Shown piece after piece: positions 1 to 6,741 of a stretch of DNA of 6,741 nucleotides (position 1 is the stretch's first letter; every line of letters begins with the position of its first letter). Origin of the DNA: Actinomycetota bacterium (GTDB lineage: Bacteria; Actinomycetota; Acidimicrobiia; Acidimicrobiales; JAFATL01). The position numbers and the translations under genes are program-made. Where the stretch lies: the NCBI GenBank assembly GCA_019243975.1, contig JAFATL010000356.1, positions 1 through 6,741 on the forward strand, written 5' to 3'. The notes under the pieces were generated by a model. It searched no databases, was not told the DNA's origin, and was given only the letters and a program-made list of their open reading frames with translations.

Positions 1-289
1 TCGTTCGGGTCGTGGTTCTCGAGGCCTTCTCCAGGCCGGCGATGCGGTCGAGCAGGTCGACGACGACGCCGAGCGCCGCGTAGTTGAGGCCCAGCCCGCA
101 GCGCAGGCGCTGCAGGCGGGCCGCGGCGGAGAGCTGGGTGGGGGGGAACCACAGCTCTCCGGCCGCGTCCCTCGTCGCGTCGAGCAGCCCGAGGGCCACC
201 AGGCGGCGGACGAGCTCGGGGTGCAACCCCGTCGCACGCGCGAAGGACTCGAGGTCGAGTCGGAGAGGACGGGCCAGGGCGTAGGCCAT
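1..289 (-). CDS. cbpM: CbpM-like chaperone modulator (MerR-like HTH), 3' end cut by window edge
   Basis: Reading the minus strand from an ATG at 289 gives 96 codons with no stop before the window edge. The protein begins MAYALARPLRLDLESFARA. Residues about 11-36 form a MerR/CbpM-like helix-turn-helix (LDLESFARATG, then HPELVRRLVALGLL), followed by a WFPP segment (47-50), a basic helix (AARLQRLRCGLGLNYAALG, 56-74) and a leucine-rich amphipathic helix (75-89). This matches the small CbpM/MerR_2 proteins encoded next to CbpA-type J-proteins. CbpM binds the J-domain of CbpA and inhibits it in E. coli. Family members are about 100 residues, so little is probably missing. The gene starts 8 nt after the dnaJ stop. 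A GGAG lies only 2 nt from the ATG and an AGGAAGGG about 15 nt upstream, so coupling to dnaJ translation is likely. It is not a typical HspR: the N-terminus differs and no HspR operator is seen upstream of dnaK. Whether it binds DNA or only the J-protein is open. Confidence 0.82.
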   Translation of the reverse strand, partial: MAYALARPLRLDLESFARATGLHPELVRRLVALGLLDATRDAAGELWFPPTQLSAAARLQRLRCGLGLNYAALGVVVDLLDRIAGLEKASRTTTRT

Positions 290-297
290 CGCTCCGC

Positions 298-1269
298 TCA
301 CTTGCCCTTCCTGGGATCGAAGTCCGACGCGGTGGCCAGTTCCTCGAACAGCCGGCGCTCCGTGTCGGTGGGCTTGGAGGGCACCATGATCTTGACCTCG
401 GCGTAGAGATCGCCGGGCGGGCCCTTGGGGTTCGGCATGCCCCGGCCCTTGAGGCGCAGCCGCTTGCCGCTGGACGTACCGGCCCGGACCCGGACCTTGG
501 CTTCGCCGCCCGGGGTGTCGACGGCCACCGACGCGCCGAGGGCGGCCTCCCAGGGCGCGAGGAGCAGGTCGACAGAGATGTCGCGGCCCTGCACGCGGTA
601 GCGCTTGTCCGGCGCGATGCGCACCACCAGGTAGAGGTCGCCGCGCGCCGCGCCGGCAGTGCCCGCGCCCCCTTGGCCGGCCAGGCGGATGCGCTGGCCG
701 TCAGTGACGCCCGCCGGGATGTTGACCTCGAGGGTCTTGGGCCCGTCGGGGCCGGTGACGGTCAAGGAGTGGCGCCCGCCGTTGTAGGCGTCCTCGACCG
801 GAAGCTCGATCTCCGCCTCCTGGTCGGCGCCCGGGATGGGGCCGCGGCCCCAGCCTCCGCGTCCTCGTCCGCCGAAGAGGCCACCAAAGAGGTCGTCGAT
901 GTCGATGTCGCCGGCGCCCCCGCCGGAGCTGAACCACACGTCGTCGGCGCCGCCCGCACTGGACCAACCACCGCCGCCGCGCCCGCCCGCGCCGGCGGTC
1001 GCTCGCTGACGGCGGTACGCCTCGGGATCGACGTCGGGCGGCACCTGGCGAAAGTCCGGCCCGAAGGCGTCGTAGCGCTTGCGGTTGTCGGGATCCGACA
1101 GCACGTCGTAGGCCTCCGACACGTCCTTGAAGGTGTCTTCGGCCCCCGGCTCCTTGTTGACATCGGGGTGGTACTGGCGGGCGAGCTTCCTGTAGGCGCG
1201 CTGGATCTCCTCCTGCGACGCGTCGCGACCGACGCCGAGCGCCTCGTAGAAGTCCTTGCGGGGAGGCAC
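298..1269 (-). CDS. dnaJ: DnaJ family co-chaperone, zinc-finger-less (type II, CbpA-like)
   Basis: This 323-residue Hsp40 starts at GTG (1267-1269), with an AGGA at 1277-1280 spaced 7 nt from it. The J-domain covers about residues 5-70 with the HPD signature at 34-36 (RQYHPDVNK). It stimulates DnaK ATP hydrolysis. A glycine-rich linker (about 93-143) contains a DIDIDDLFGGLFGG element. Two beta-rich C-terminal substrate-binding domains follow (about 150-220 and 228-298, with APWEAALGASVAVDTPGG at 238-255). The CxxCxGxG zinc repeats of classical DnaJ are absent and the protein has no cysteine at all, so it is a class B J-protein resembling CbpA. Its length is normal for that class (about 300-330). 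It lies 3 nt downstream of grpE and 8 nt upstream of the cbpM-like gene. The CbpA/CbpM pairing fits the known partnership in E. coli. A dimerising C-terminal tail is expected but not obvious. The family call is firm; its separation from a housekeeping DnaJ elsewhere in the genome is inferred. Confidence 0.95.
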   Translation of the reverse strand: MPPRKDFYEALGVGRDASQEEIQRAYRKLARQYHPDVNKEPGAEDTFKDVSEAYDVLSDPDNRKRYDAFGPDFRQVPPDVDPEAYRRQRATAGAGGRGGGGWSSAGGADDVWFSSGGGAGDIDIDDLFGGLFGGRGRGGWGRGPIPGADQEAEIELPVEDAYNGGRHSLTVTGPDGPKTLEVNIPAGVTDGQRIRLAGQGGAGTAGAARGDLYLVVRIAPDKRYRVQGRDISVDLLLAPWEAALGASVAVDTPGGEAKVRVRAGTSSGKRLRLKGRGMPNPKGPPGDLYAEVKIMVPSKPTDTERRLFEELATASDFDPRKGK

Positions 1270-1272
1270 GAC

Positions 1273-1785
1273 TCAGTCCTGACCTCGCGACACGATCACC
1301 GACGCAGGGCGGAGCACCGCGTCGCCGTCGCCGTAGCCGGGGCGGACGACGGACACCACGGTGCCGGCCGGGGCGCCGCTGTCCGCCGAGCCGACCGCGT
1401 CGTGTCGCGCGGGCTCGAAGGGTGCACCAACGTCGTCGAAGCGCGAGAACCCCAACCGCGCGAGGACACCGAGCGCCTGCTCGTACACCGCCCGCACGCC
1501 CTCGGCGAAGGCGCCCGCGTCGGGCCCGGCGTTCTGGAGGGCCAGCTCGAGGTTGTCGACGACAGCCAGCCACTCCGACGCGACCCGACTCCGCTCCGCC
1601 GACCGCTCGCGGCTGACCTCGCGATCGAACCGCTTGCGCAGGTTGTCGAGGTCGGCCAGCGCCCGCACCAGTCGCTCGTCGGGCGCGTCGCGCGGCGCGT
1701 CGTCGCGCGACGCGTCATTCCGTCCGTCGGCGCGCGCGCCGACGTTCTCCGTCTCGGTCGAGACCGGCTCCCCCATCGCCACCAC
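1273..1785 (-). CDS. grpE: GrpE nucleotide exchange factor for DnaK
   Basis: GrpE releases ADP from DnaK and so resets the Hsp70 cycle. The longest form has 170 residues starting at GTG 1785. An ATG at 1776 (MGEPVSTETEN, 167 residues) is an equally plausible start, since neither has a strong Shine-Dalgarno sequence. The N-terminal 35 residues are acidic and probably disordered. The long dimerisation helix carries the family motif as LADLDNLRKRFDRE (43-56), and LAVVDNLELAL (73-83) matches the conserved VVDNLERAL. The C-terminal beta domain shows FEPARHDAV (123-131), GTVVSVVRPGY (141-151) and VLRPASVIV (157-165), all typical. The protein is somewhat shorter than usual because the N-terminal helix is short, and it has no cysteine. 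The gene begins 1 nt (GTG) or 10 nt (ATG) after the dnaK stop and ends 3 nt before dnaJ, so expression is probably coupled to both. Confidence 0.94.
   Translation of the reverse strand: MVAMGEPVSTETENVGARADGRNDASRDDAPRDAPDERLVRALADLDNLRKRFDREVSRERSAERSRVASEWLAVVDNLELALQNAGPDAGAFAEGVRAVYEQALGVLARLGFSRFDDVGAPFEPARHDAVGSADSGAPAGTVVSVVRPGYGDGDAVLRPASVIVSRGQD
1277..1280 (-). promoter_or_regulatory. Ribosome binding site of dnaJ inside the grpE 3' end
   Basis: An AGGA on the minus strand lies in the last codons of grpE, 7 nt before the GTG start of dnaJ. It supports GTG at 1269 as the start. It also means that ribosomes finishing grpE sit on the dnaJ initiation region, which favours translational coupling. 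Confidence 0.6.
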
Positions 1786-1786
1786 G

Positions 1787-3694
<1,908 letters not shown>

Positions 3695-3702
3695 GGTGTT
3701 GT

Positions 3703-3708
3703 CTCCTT
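3703..3708 (-). promoter_or_regulatory. Ribosome binding site of dnaK
   Basis: AAGGAG on the minus strand lies 8 nt before the dnaK ATG, a near-perfect Shine-Dalgarno at good spacing. It fixes the start codon at 3694. It is clearly the strongest ribosome binding site in the window, as expected for an abundant chaperone. Confidence 0.85.
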
Positions 3709-3753
3709 CTCGATCAGGCCTTCGAGGGTCGCGCTGCCGCCGGCCGCCGACTT

Positions 3754-3794
3754 CCCGTGATCGCGTGGTTTCCAGCCCGGCGCATCGTCACGGG
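3754..3794. repeat. Inverted repeat CCCGTGA-N27-TCACGGG upstream of dnaK
   Basis: The arms CCCGTGA (3754-3760) and TCACGGG (3788-3794) are perfect inverted copies. Inside them, GCG and CGC (3762-3764 and 3781-3783) and the small TGG-TTT-CCA (3766-3774) could pair further with bulges. The element lies about 60-100 nt upstream of the dnaK start codon. It could be an operator for a dimeric regulator, or a hairpin in the dnaK leader RNA if transcription starts further upstream. It matches neither HAIR nor CIRCE. A 7-bp match is long for such a short region but may be chance in GC-rich DNA. Confidence 0.4.
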
Positions 3795-3850
3795 TGGTGC
3801 CACGCGTGCGCGGTGATGCGCTCGCGCCGGCAAACCGGAACCATCGCCCC

Positions 3851-5023
3851 GTGAACTGGGTCGACGTCCTCATCGTCGTCCTGCTCGTGGCGGCCGCCGG
3901 GCACGGTCTGCTCCGGGGGGCGGTCGTCCAGGCCCTTTCCTTCGGGGGCCTGGCCGTGGGATTCGCGGTGGGGGCCGCCCTCGCCCCCGTCGTCTCCGGG
4001 CTGGCCGAAGACCCGACGATCAAGGCGGTGCTGGCGCTGTGCGCCCAGTTCGGCGCTGCCCTGGTCCTCGGCGGGGTGGGCGAGATGGTCGGCGCACGCG
4101 CCTCGGCCCGGCTGCGGGACACCGGTCTGGGCCCGGTCGACGCGGCCGGCGGCGCCCTGCTGGCCGCGGCAGGCGCCCTCCTCGCCGTGTGGCTGGCGGG
4201 CACCATGCTGGCATCGGTCCCGACGCGCCCCGTGGCCGCGGGGATCCAGAACTCGGCGATCCTGCGCGCTCTGGGCCGCGCCATGCCCCCGGCCCCGTCG
4301 GTGTTCGCGAGGCTGCAGCGCCTCCTCGACGCCGGGGGCTTCCCGCAGGTCTTCGCCGAGTTCGAGCCCCGTCCTGCCGGGCGCCTGCCCGCACCGTCTG
4401 GTCCCGCGGTCCAGGCCGCCGTCGCCCGGGCGCGCGCGTCGACCGTGCGGATCGAGGGCCCCGCCTGTGGGAGCGTGCTGGAGGGATCCGGGTTCGTGGC
4501 CGCGCCTGACCTCGTCGTCACCAACGCCCACGTGGTCGCGGGCGTCGACCGCCCCGTCGTCACCGCCGGCGAACGTGACCTGGCCGCCACCACGGTGCTG
4601 TTCGACCCGAACAGAGACCTGGCGGTGCTGCGCGTGCCGAGAATCGATCGGCCGCCGCTCGCCCTCGTCGCGGGCCCGGCAGCGCGGGGTACGACAGGGG
4701 CCGCGCTCGGCTATCCGGGCGGCGGACCCTTCGACGCCGAGCCCGCGGTGGTGCTGAGCCGCGTGCAGGCGCTGGGGCGCGACATCTACGGGCGCCGGCT
4801 CGTGACCCGGACGATCTACGAGATCCAGTCGTTGGTGCGGCCGGGGAACTCGGGCGGGCCGTTGGTGGAACCCGACGGCTCGGTGGCGGGTGTCGTGTTC
4901 GCCCGCTCGACGCTGAACAACGACATCGGCTTCGTCCTCACGTCCGACACCGTGACGCCCGTCGTCACCTCGGTGGCGGCGCGCACCGCGGCGGTGAGCA
5001 CCGGGCCGTGCGATGCCGAGTGA
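3851..5023 (+). CDS. marP: MarP-like membrane-anchored periplasmic serine protease (CvpA-type membrane domain plus trypsin-like domain)
   Basis: The chosen start is GTG 3851 (390 residues), because the protein then opens directly into the first membrane helix (NWVDVLIVVLLVAAA), as MarP proteins do. A longer in-frame start at 3794 would add 19 residues unlike the family. Four hydrophobic segments (about 4-22, 28-50, 57-78 and 98-122) form the CvpA-like membrane part. A linker leads to a chymotrypsin-fold protease outside the membrane with GSGFV (212-216), TNAHVV (His227), NRDLAVL (Asp256) and GNSGGPL (Ser334). His-Asp and Asp-Ser spacings of 29 and 78 closely match M. tuberculosis MarP. Cys206 and Cys387 are 181 residues apart, as in the MarP disulfide (Cys214-Cys395 as I recall), so the same redox-sensitive bridge is likely. 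In M. tuberculosis MarP supports acid resistance by processing the peptidoglycan hydrolase RipA; the substrate here is unknown. Its ribosome binding site is weak (GGAA, 10 nt upstream). Confidence 0.9.
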   Translation: MNWVDVLIVVLLVAAAGHGLLRGAVVQALSFGGLAVGFAVGAALAPVVSGLAEDPTIKAVLALCAQFGAALVLGGVGEMVGARASARLRDTGLGPVDAAGGALLAAAGALLAVWLAGTMLASVPTRPVAAGIQNSAILRALGRAMPPAPSVFARLQRLLDAGGFPQVFAEFEPRPAGRLPAPSGPAVQAAVARARASTVRIEGPACGSVLEGSGFVAAPDLVVTNAHVVAGVDRPVVTAGERDLAATTVLFDPNRDLAVLRVPRIDRPPLALVAGPAARGTTGAALGYPGGGPFDAEPAVVLSRVQALGRDIYGRRLVTRTIYEIQSLVRPGNSGGPLVEPDGSVAGVVFARSTLNNDIGFVLTSDTVTPVVTSVAARTAAVSTGPCDAE

Positions 5024-5037
5024 CGGCTGCCCTCTGC

Positions 5038-6717
5038 TCAGCGCGGCCAGGGCGCCTGGAACCTCGGTGCGCCGGCGAGGTGCTGGTGCACCATCTGAAC
5101 GGCCATCGAACCCTCGCCCACCGCCGACGCCACCCGTTTGATGGATCCACTGCGGATGTCGCCGGCCGCAAACACGCCCGGGCGGCTCGTCTCCAGTGGC
5201 ATCGGTGGGCGGTCGCCCGTCCACGCCGATCCGTCGCAGGCCGCCGGCCCGGTCAGCACATAACCACGGTCGTCGAGCGCGATCTGGTCACCGAGCCATC
5301 GGGTATGCGGGTCGGCGCCGATGAACACGAACAAGGCGCGGGCGTCGACCGTCTGTCGCGCCCCTGTGTGGTTGTCCTCGAGCACCAGCGCCTGAAGGGT
5401 CACGTCGCCGACCAGTTCCTTCACCTCCGTGTGCAGCAGGACCTCGACGTTGGGTGTGCGCTCGATGCGATCGGCCAGGTAGCGCGACATGCCGGCAGCG
5501 AGGTCGTTCTCCCGCACGATCAGCCGGACCTTGGGCACCCGGGGCGCGAGGAAGACGGTGGCCTGCCCGGCCGAGTTGCCACCGCCGACGACGGCGATGG
5601 GGTCGCCGGCACACAGCTGACCCTCCACCAGCGTTGCCGCGTAGTAGACGCTGATCCCTTCGAAGTCCTCGAGTCGGGCGGCAGGCAGGCGGCGATAGTG
5701 CACGCCGCTTGCCACGATCAGGGCTCGGCACACGGCCTCGGGAGCGTCGGCCAACTGCACGATGTGCAGGCCGTCGCGGTGGTCCAGCCCGCACGCCTGG
5801 GCGGGCACGGTGAGGTGGGCGCCGAACTTCTCGGCCTGGATCTCCGCCCGCTCGGCCAGCTCGCCACCCGAGACCCCGGCCGGGAACCCGAGATAGTTCT
5901 CGATGAGCGACGAGGTGGCGGCCTGGCCTCCGGTCGCGATCGCGTCCAGGGCAACGGTACCGAGACCCTCGGATGCGCCGTAGACCGCGGCGGCCAGGCC
6001 GGCCGGACCCGCGCCCACGATCAGCAGATCGAGCACCGTCTCGGGACCGGTCGGAGGCGACAGGCCGATGGCGCGGGCCAGCTCGGCGTTGTCCGGGTTC
6101 CGCAGCAGCACCGTTCCCCCCAGGATGACGACGGGCGTCTCCTCGGGTGTCACACCGAGACTGCGCAGCAGCCCTTCCGCGCCCGGCTCCTGCTCGAGGT
6201 CGATCCACCGGTGAGGCAGCCGGTTGCGGGCCGCGAACTCGCGCAGCCGGCGGGTATCGGGCGAGAACCGCGACCCGATGATGCGCAGACCCGTCCCCAT
6301 CTCGATGAGGAGGCAGCGGCGGACGAGGTAGGCCCGCAGGATCAGGTCCCCCAGTTCGGCGTCGCGCGTCACTACCGCTCGCAGGCGCTCCACCGGCACG
6401 GCCAGGACCCGGGTGGGCTCGCATGCCACCGCGCCGAGAAACGAGGTCTGCCCGGTGAGCTGGCTCAGCTCACCTAGGAACCGTCCCGGGCCGTGCACCG
6501 CCACGACGTCGGCGCCCTCGTCTTCACCCTCGACCAGCGCCACCCGCCCCTCGAGGATCACGTAGAAGTCACAGAACCGGTCGCCGGGGCGGAACAGCAC
6601 GGTCCCCTCGTCGACGGAGCGCTCTTCCCCGTAGGTGGCCAGCACGGCGATCTGACGCGCGTCGAGGCGGGGGAAGGCGCCGTCCAGGTCGGGCGTCTCC
6701 TCCACTAGCGGCGTCAC
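5038..6717 (-). CDS. Cyclic-nucleotide-binding-like / glutaredoxin-like / thioredoxin-reductase-like fusion flavoprotein lacking catalytic cysteines
   Basis: This is a 559-residue protein in three parts. Residues about 10-135 form a cNMP-binding beta-roll (PGDRFCDFYVILEGRVAL, then FLGELSQLTG). Residues 143-219 are glutaredoxin-like (RIIGSRFSPDTRRLREF, TPVVILGG with the likely cis-proline 195), but the CPYC site reads Ser152-Pro-Asp-Thr155. Residues 228-550 are a two-dinucleotide-fold flavoprotein with FAD motif GAGPAG (235-240), GGQAATSSLIENYLGFP (263-279), NAD(P) motif GGGNSA (378-383) and FAAGD (516-520). Where thioredoxin reductase has CATC, this protein reads YYAATLVEG (358-366), so no dithiol is present. 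The proposed start is GTG 6717. The frame stays open to the right edge, but family members begin close to the ETPDLDGAFPRL segment. The fusion architecture is widespread in actinobacteria and often annotated as thioredoxin reductase, but disulfide reductase activity is doubtful. FAD binding and pyridine nucleotide oxidation are likely. It converges on the marP-like gene with a 14-nt gap. Confidence 0.88.
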   Translation of the reverse strand: MTPLVEETPDLDGAFPRLDARQIAVLATYGEERSVDEGTVLFRPGDRFCDFYVILEGRVALVEGEDEGADVVAVHGPGRFLGELSQLTGQTSFLGAVACEPTRVLAVPVERLRAVVTRDAELGDLILRAYLVRRCLLIEMGTGLRIIGSRFSPDTRRLREFAARNRLPHRWIDLEQEPGAEGLLRSLGVTPEETPVVILGGTVLLRNPDNAELARAIGLSPPTGPETVLDLLIVGAGPAGLAAAVYGASEGLGTVALDAIATGGQAATSSLIENYLGFPAGVSGGELAERAEIQAEKFGAHLTVPAQACGLDHRDGLHIVQLADAPEAVCRALIVASGVHYRRLPAARLEDFEGISVYYAATLVEGQLCAGDPIAVVGGGNSAGQATVFLAPRVPKVRLIVRENDLAAGMSRYLADRIERTPNVEVLLHTEVKELVGDVTLQALVLEDNHTGARQTVDARALFVFIGADPHTRWLGDQIALDDRGYVLTGPAACDGSAWTGDRPPMPLETSRPGVFAAGDIRSGSIKRVASAVGEGSMAVQMVHQHLAGAPRFQAPWPR

Positions 6718-6741
6718 GTCACCACGATGCGGGCGAAGCCG
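6714..6741 (-). CDS. Possible 3' end of an upstream gene overlapping the fusion gene start
   Basis: On the minus strand the last bases read as codons GFARIVVT followed by TGA (6716-6714). That TGA overlaps the GTG start of the flavoprotein gene in a GTGA arrangement typical of translationally coupled operon genes. Only eight codons are visible, so the reading frame could be chance and no product can be named. The overlap would explain why the flavoprotein gene lacks a clear Shine-Dalgarno sequence. Confidence 0.25.

Larger units (their letters stand above)
3695..3850. promoter_or_regulatory. Divergent intergenic region between dnaK and the marP-like gene
   Basis: This 156-bp non-coding stretch must hold the promoters for the leftward chaperone operon and probably for the rightward protease gene. 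I searched it by eye. There is no HspR operator (HAIR, CTTGAGT-N7-ACTCAAG), no HrcA operator (CIRCE, TTAGCACTC-N9-GAGTGCTAA) and no convincing sigma-70 -10 hexamer on either strand. Visible structure consists of a 7-bp inverted repeat (3754-3794), the 8-bp palindrome CACGCGTG (3801-3808), and a small CCGG-CAAA-CCGG hairpin (3827-3838) just before the protease start. A promoter here is inferred from gene layout, not from a recognised motif. Confidence 0.6.

Noticed and set aside
3709..3726. CTCGA-N8-TCGAG inverted repeat as an HspR (HAIR) operator
   Set aside because: Arms are only 5 bp, the sequence and spacing differ from CTTGAGT-N7-ACTCAAG, and it overlaps the dnaK ribosome binding site region.
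3749..3773. GGAA-N18-GTC on the minus strand as a SigH/SigR-type promoter of dnaK
   Set aside because: The -10 element is GTC rather than GTT and the spacing is one base off consensus; such partial matches are common in this composition.
3794..3850. Longer N-terminus for the protease starting at GTG 3794
   Set aside because: The extra 19 residues (rich in Arg, Pro and Asn) do not resemble MarP N-termini, which begin at the first membrane helix. GTG 3851 fits better.
3788..5224. 478-codon minus-strand open frame opposite the protease gene
   Set aside because: It is low-complexity Arg/Gly/His-rich translation across the protease triad-coding DNA and runs into a neighbouring gene in another frame.
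5008..6477. 489-codon plus-strand open frame antisense to the flavoprotein gene
   Set aside because: It is a mirror of the GC-rich minus-strand gene. Composition is Arg/Gly/His-rich with no motif, and it overlaps the clear FAD and NAD(P) motifs on the other strand.

Overview
The window is very GC-rich with almost no non-coding space. The gene content points to an actinobacterium (Actinomycetota). The best marker is a MarP-type membrane serine protease (CvpA-like membrane part plus a trypsin-like domain). A CbpM-type MerR-like protein and a cyclic-nucleotide-domain/flavoprotein-reductase fusion of a kind common in high-GC actinobacteria support this. I cannot place it below phylum; a deep class such as Acidimicrobiia or Thermoleophilia is possible but not shown.

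Left half, minus strand (about 3694 down to 1): a compact chaperone operon in the order dnaK, grpE, dnaJ (zinc-finger-less, CbpA-like), cbpM-like. Gaps are 1 to 10 nt, so the genes are almost certainly co-transcribed and translationally coupled. DnaK is the Hsp70 ATPase, GrpE exchanges its nucleotide, the J-protein delivers substrate and triggers ATP hydrolysis, and the CbpM-like protein probably binds or tunes the J-protein. The cbpM-like gene runs off the left edge. DnaK carries the long nucleotide-binding-domain segment typical of Gram-negative Hsp70s, and the J-protein lacks zinc-binding cysteines. Together these suggest an accessory or horizontally derived Hsp70 system rather than the standard actinobacterial dnaK-grpE-dnaJ1-hspR operon. 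No HAIR or CIRCE operator is visible upstream.

Middle (3695-3850): a 156-bp divergent intergenic region between dnaK and the protease gene. It holds a strong dnaK ribosome binding site and a perfect 7-bp inverted repeat with a 27-nt spacer. No convincing -10/-35 boxes are visible.

Right half: a plus-strand MarP-like protease with an intact His-Asp-Ser triad and the two cysteines of the known MarP disulfide. Only 14 bp away it converges on a minus-strand three-domain protein: cyclic-nucleotide-binding-like, glutaredoxin-like and thioredoxin-reductase-like. That protein has lost the catalytic cysteines of both redox modules, the phosphate-binding arginine of the cyclic nucleotide pocket, and most of the NADPH-binding arginines. 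A few codons of a possible further upstream gene overlap its start at the right edge.

The common theme is protein and envelope stress: cytoplasmic folding, periplasmic proteolysis, and a redox or nucleotide-binding flavoprotein of unknown job. That functional link is inference from neighbourhood only. I see no RNA genes, CRISPR arrays, insertion sequences or phage genes.
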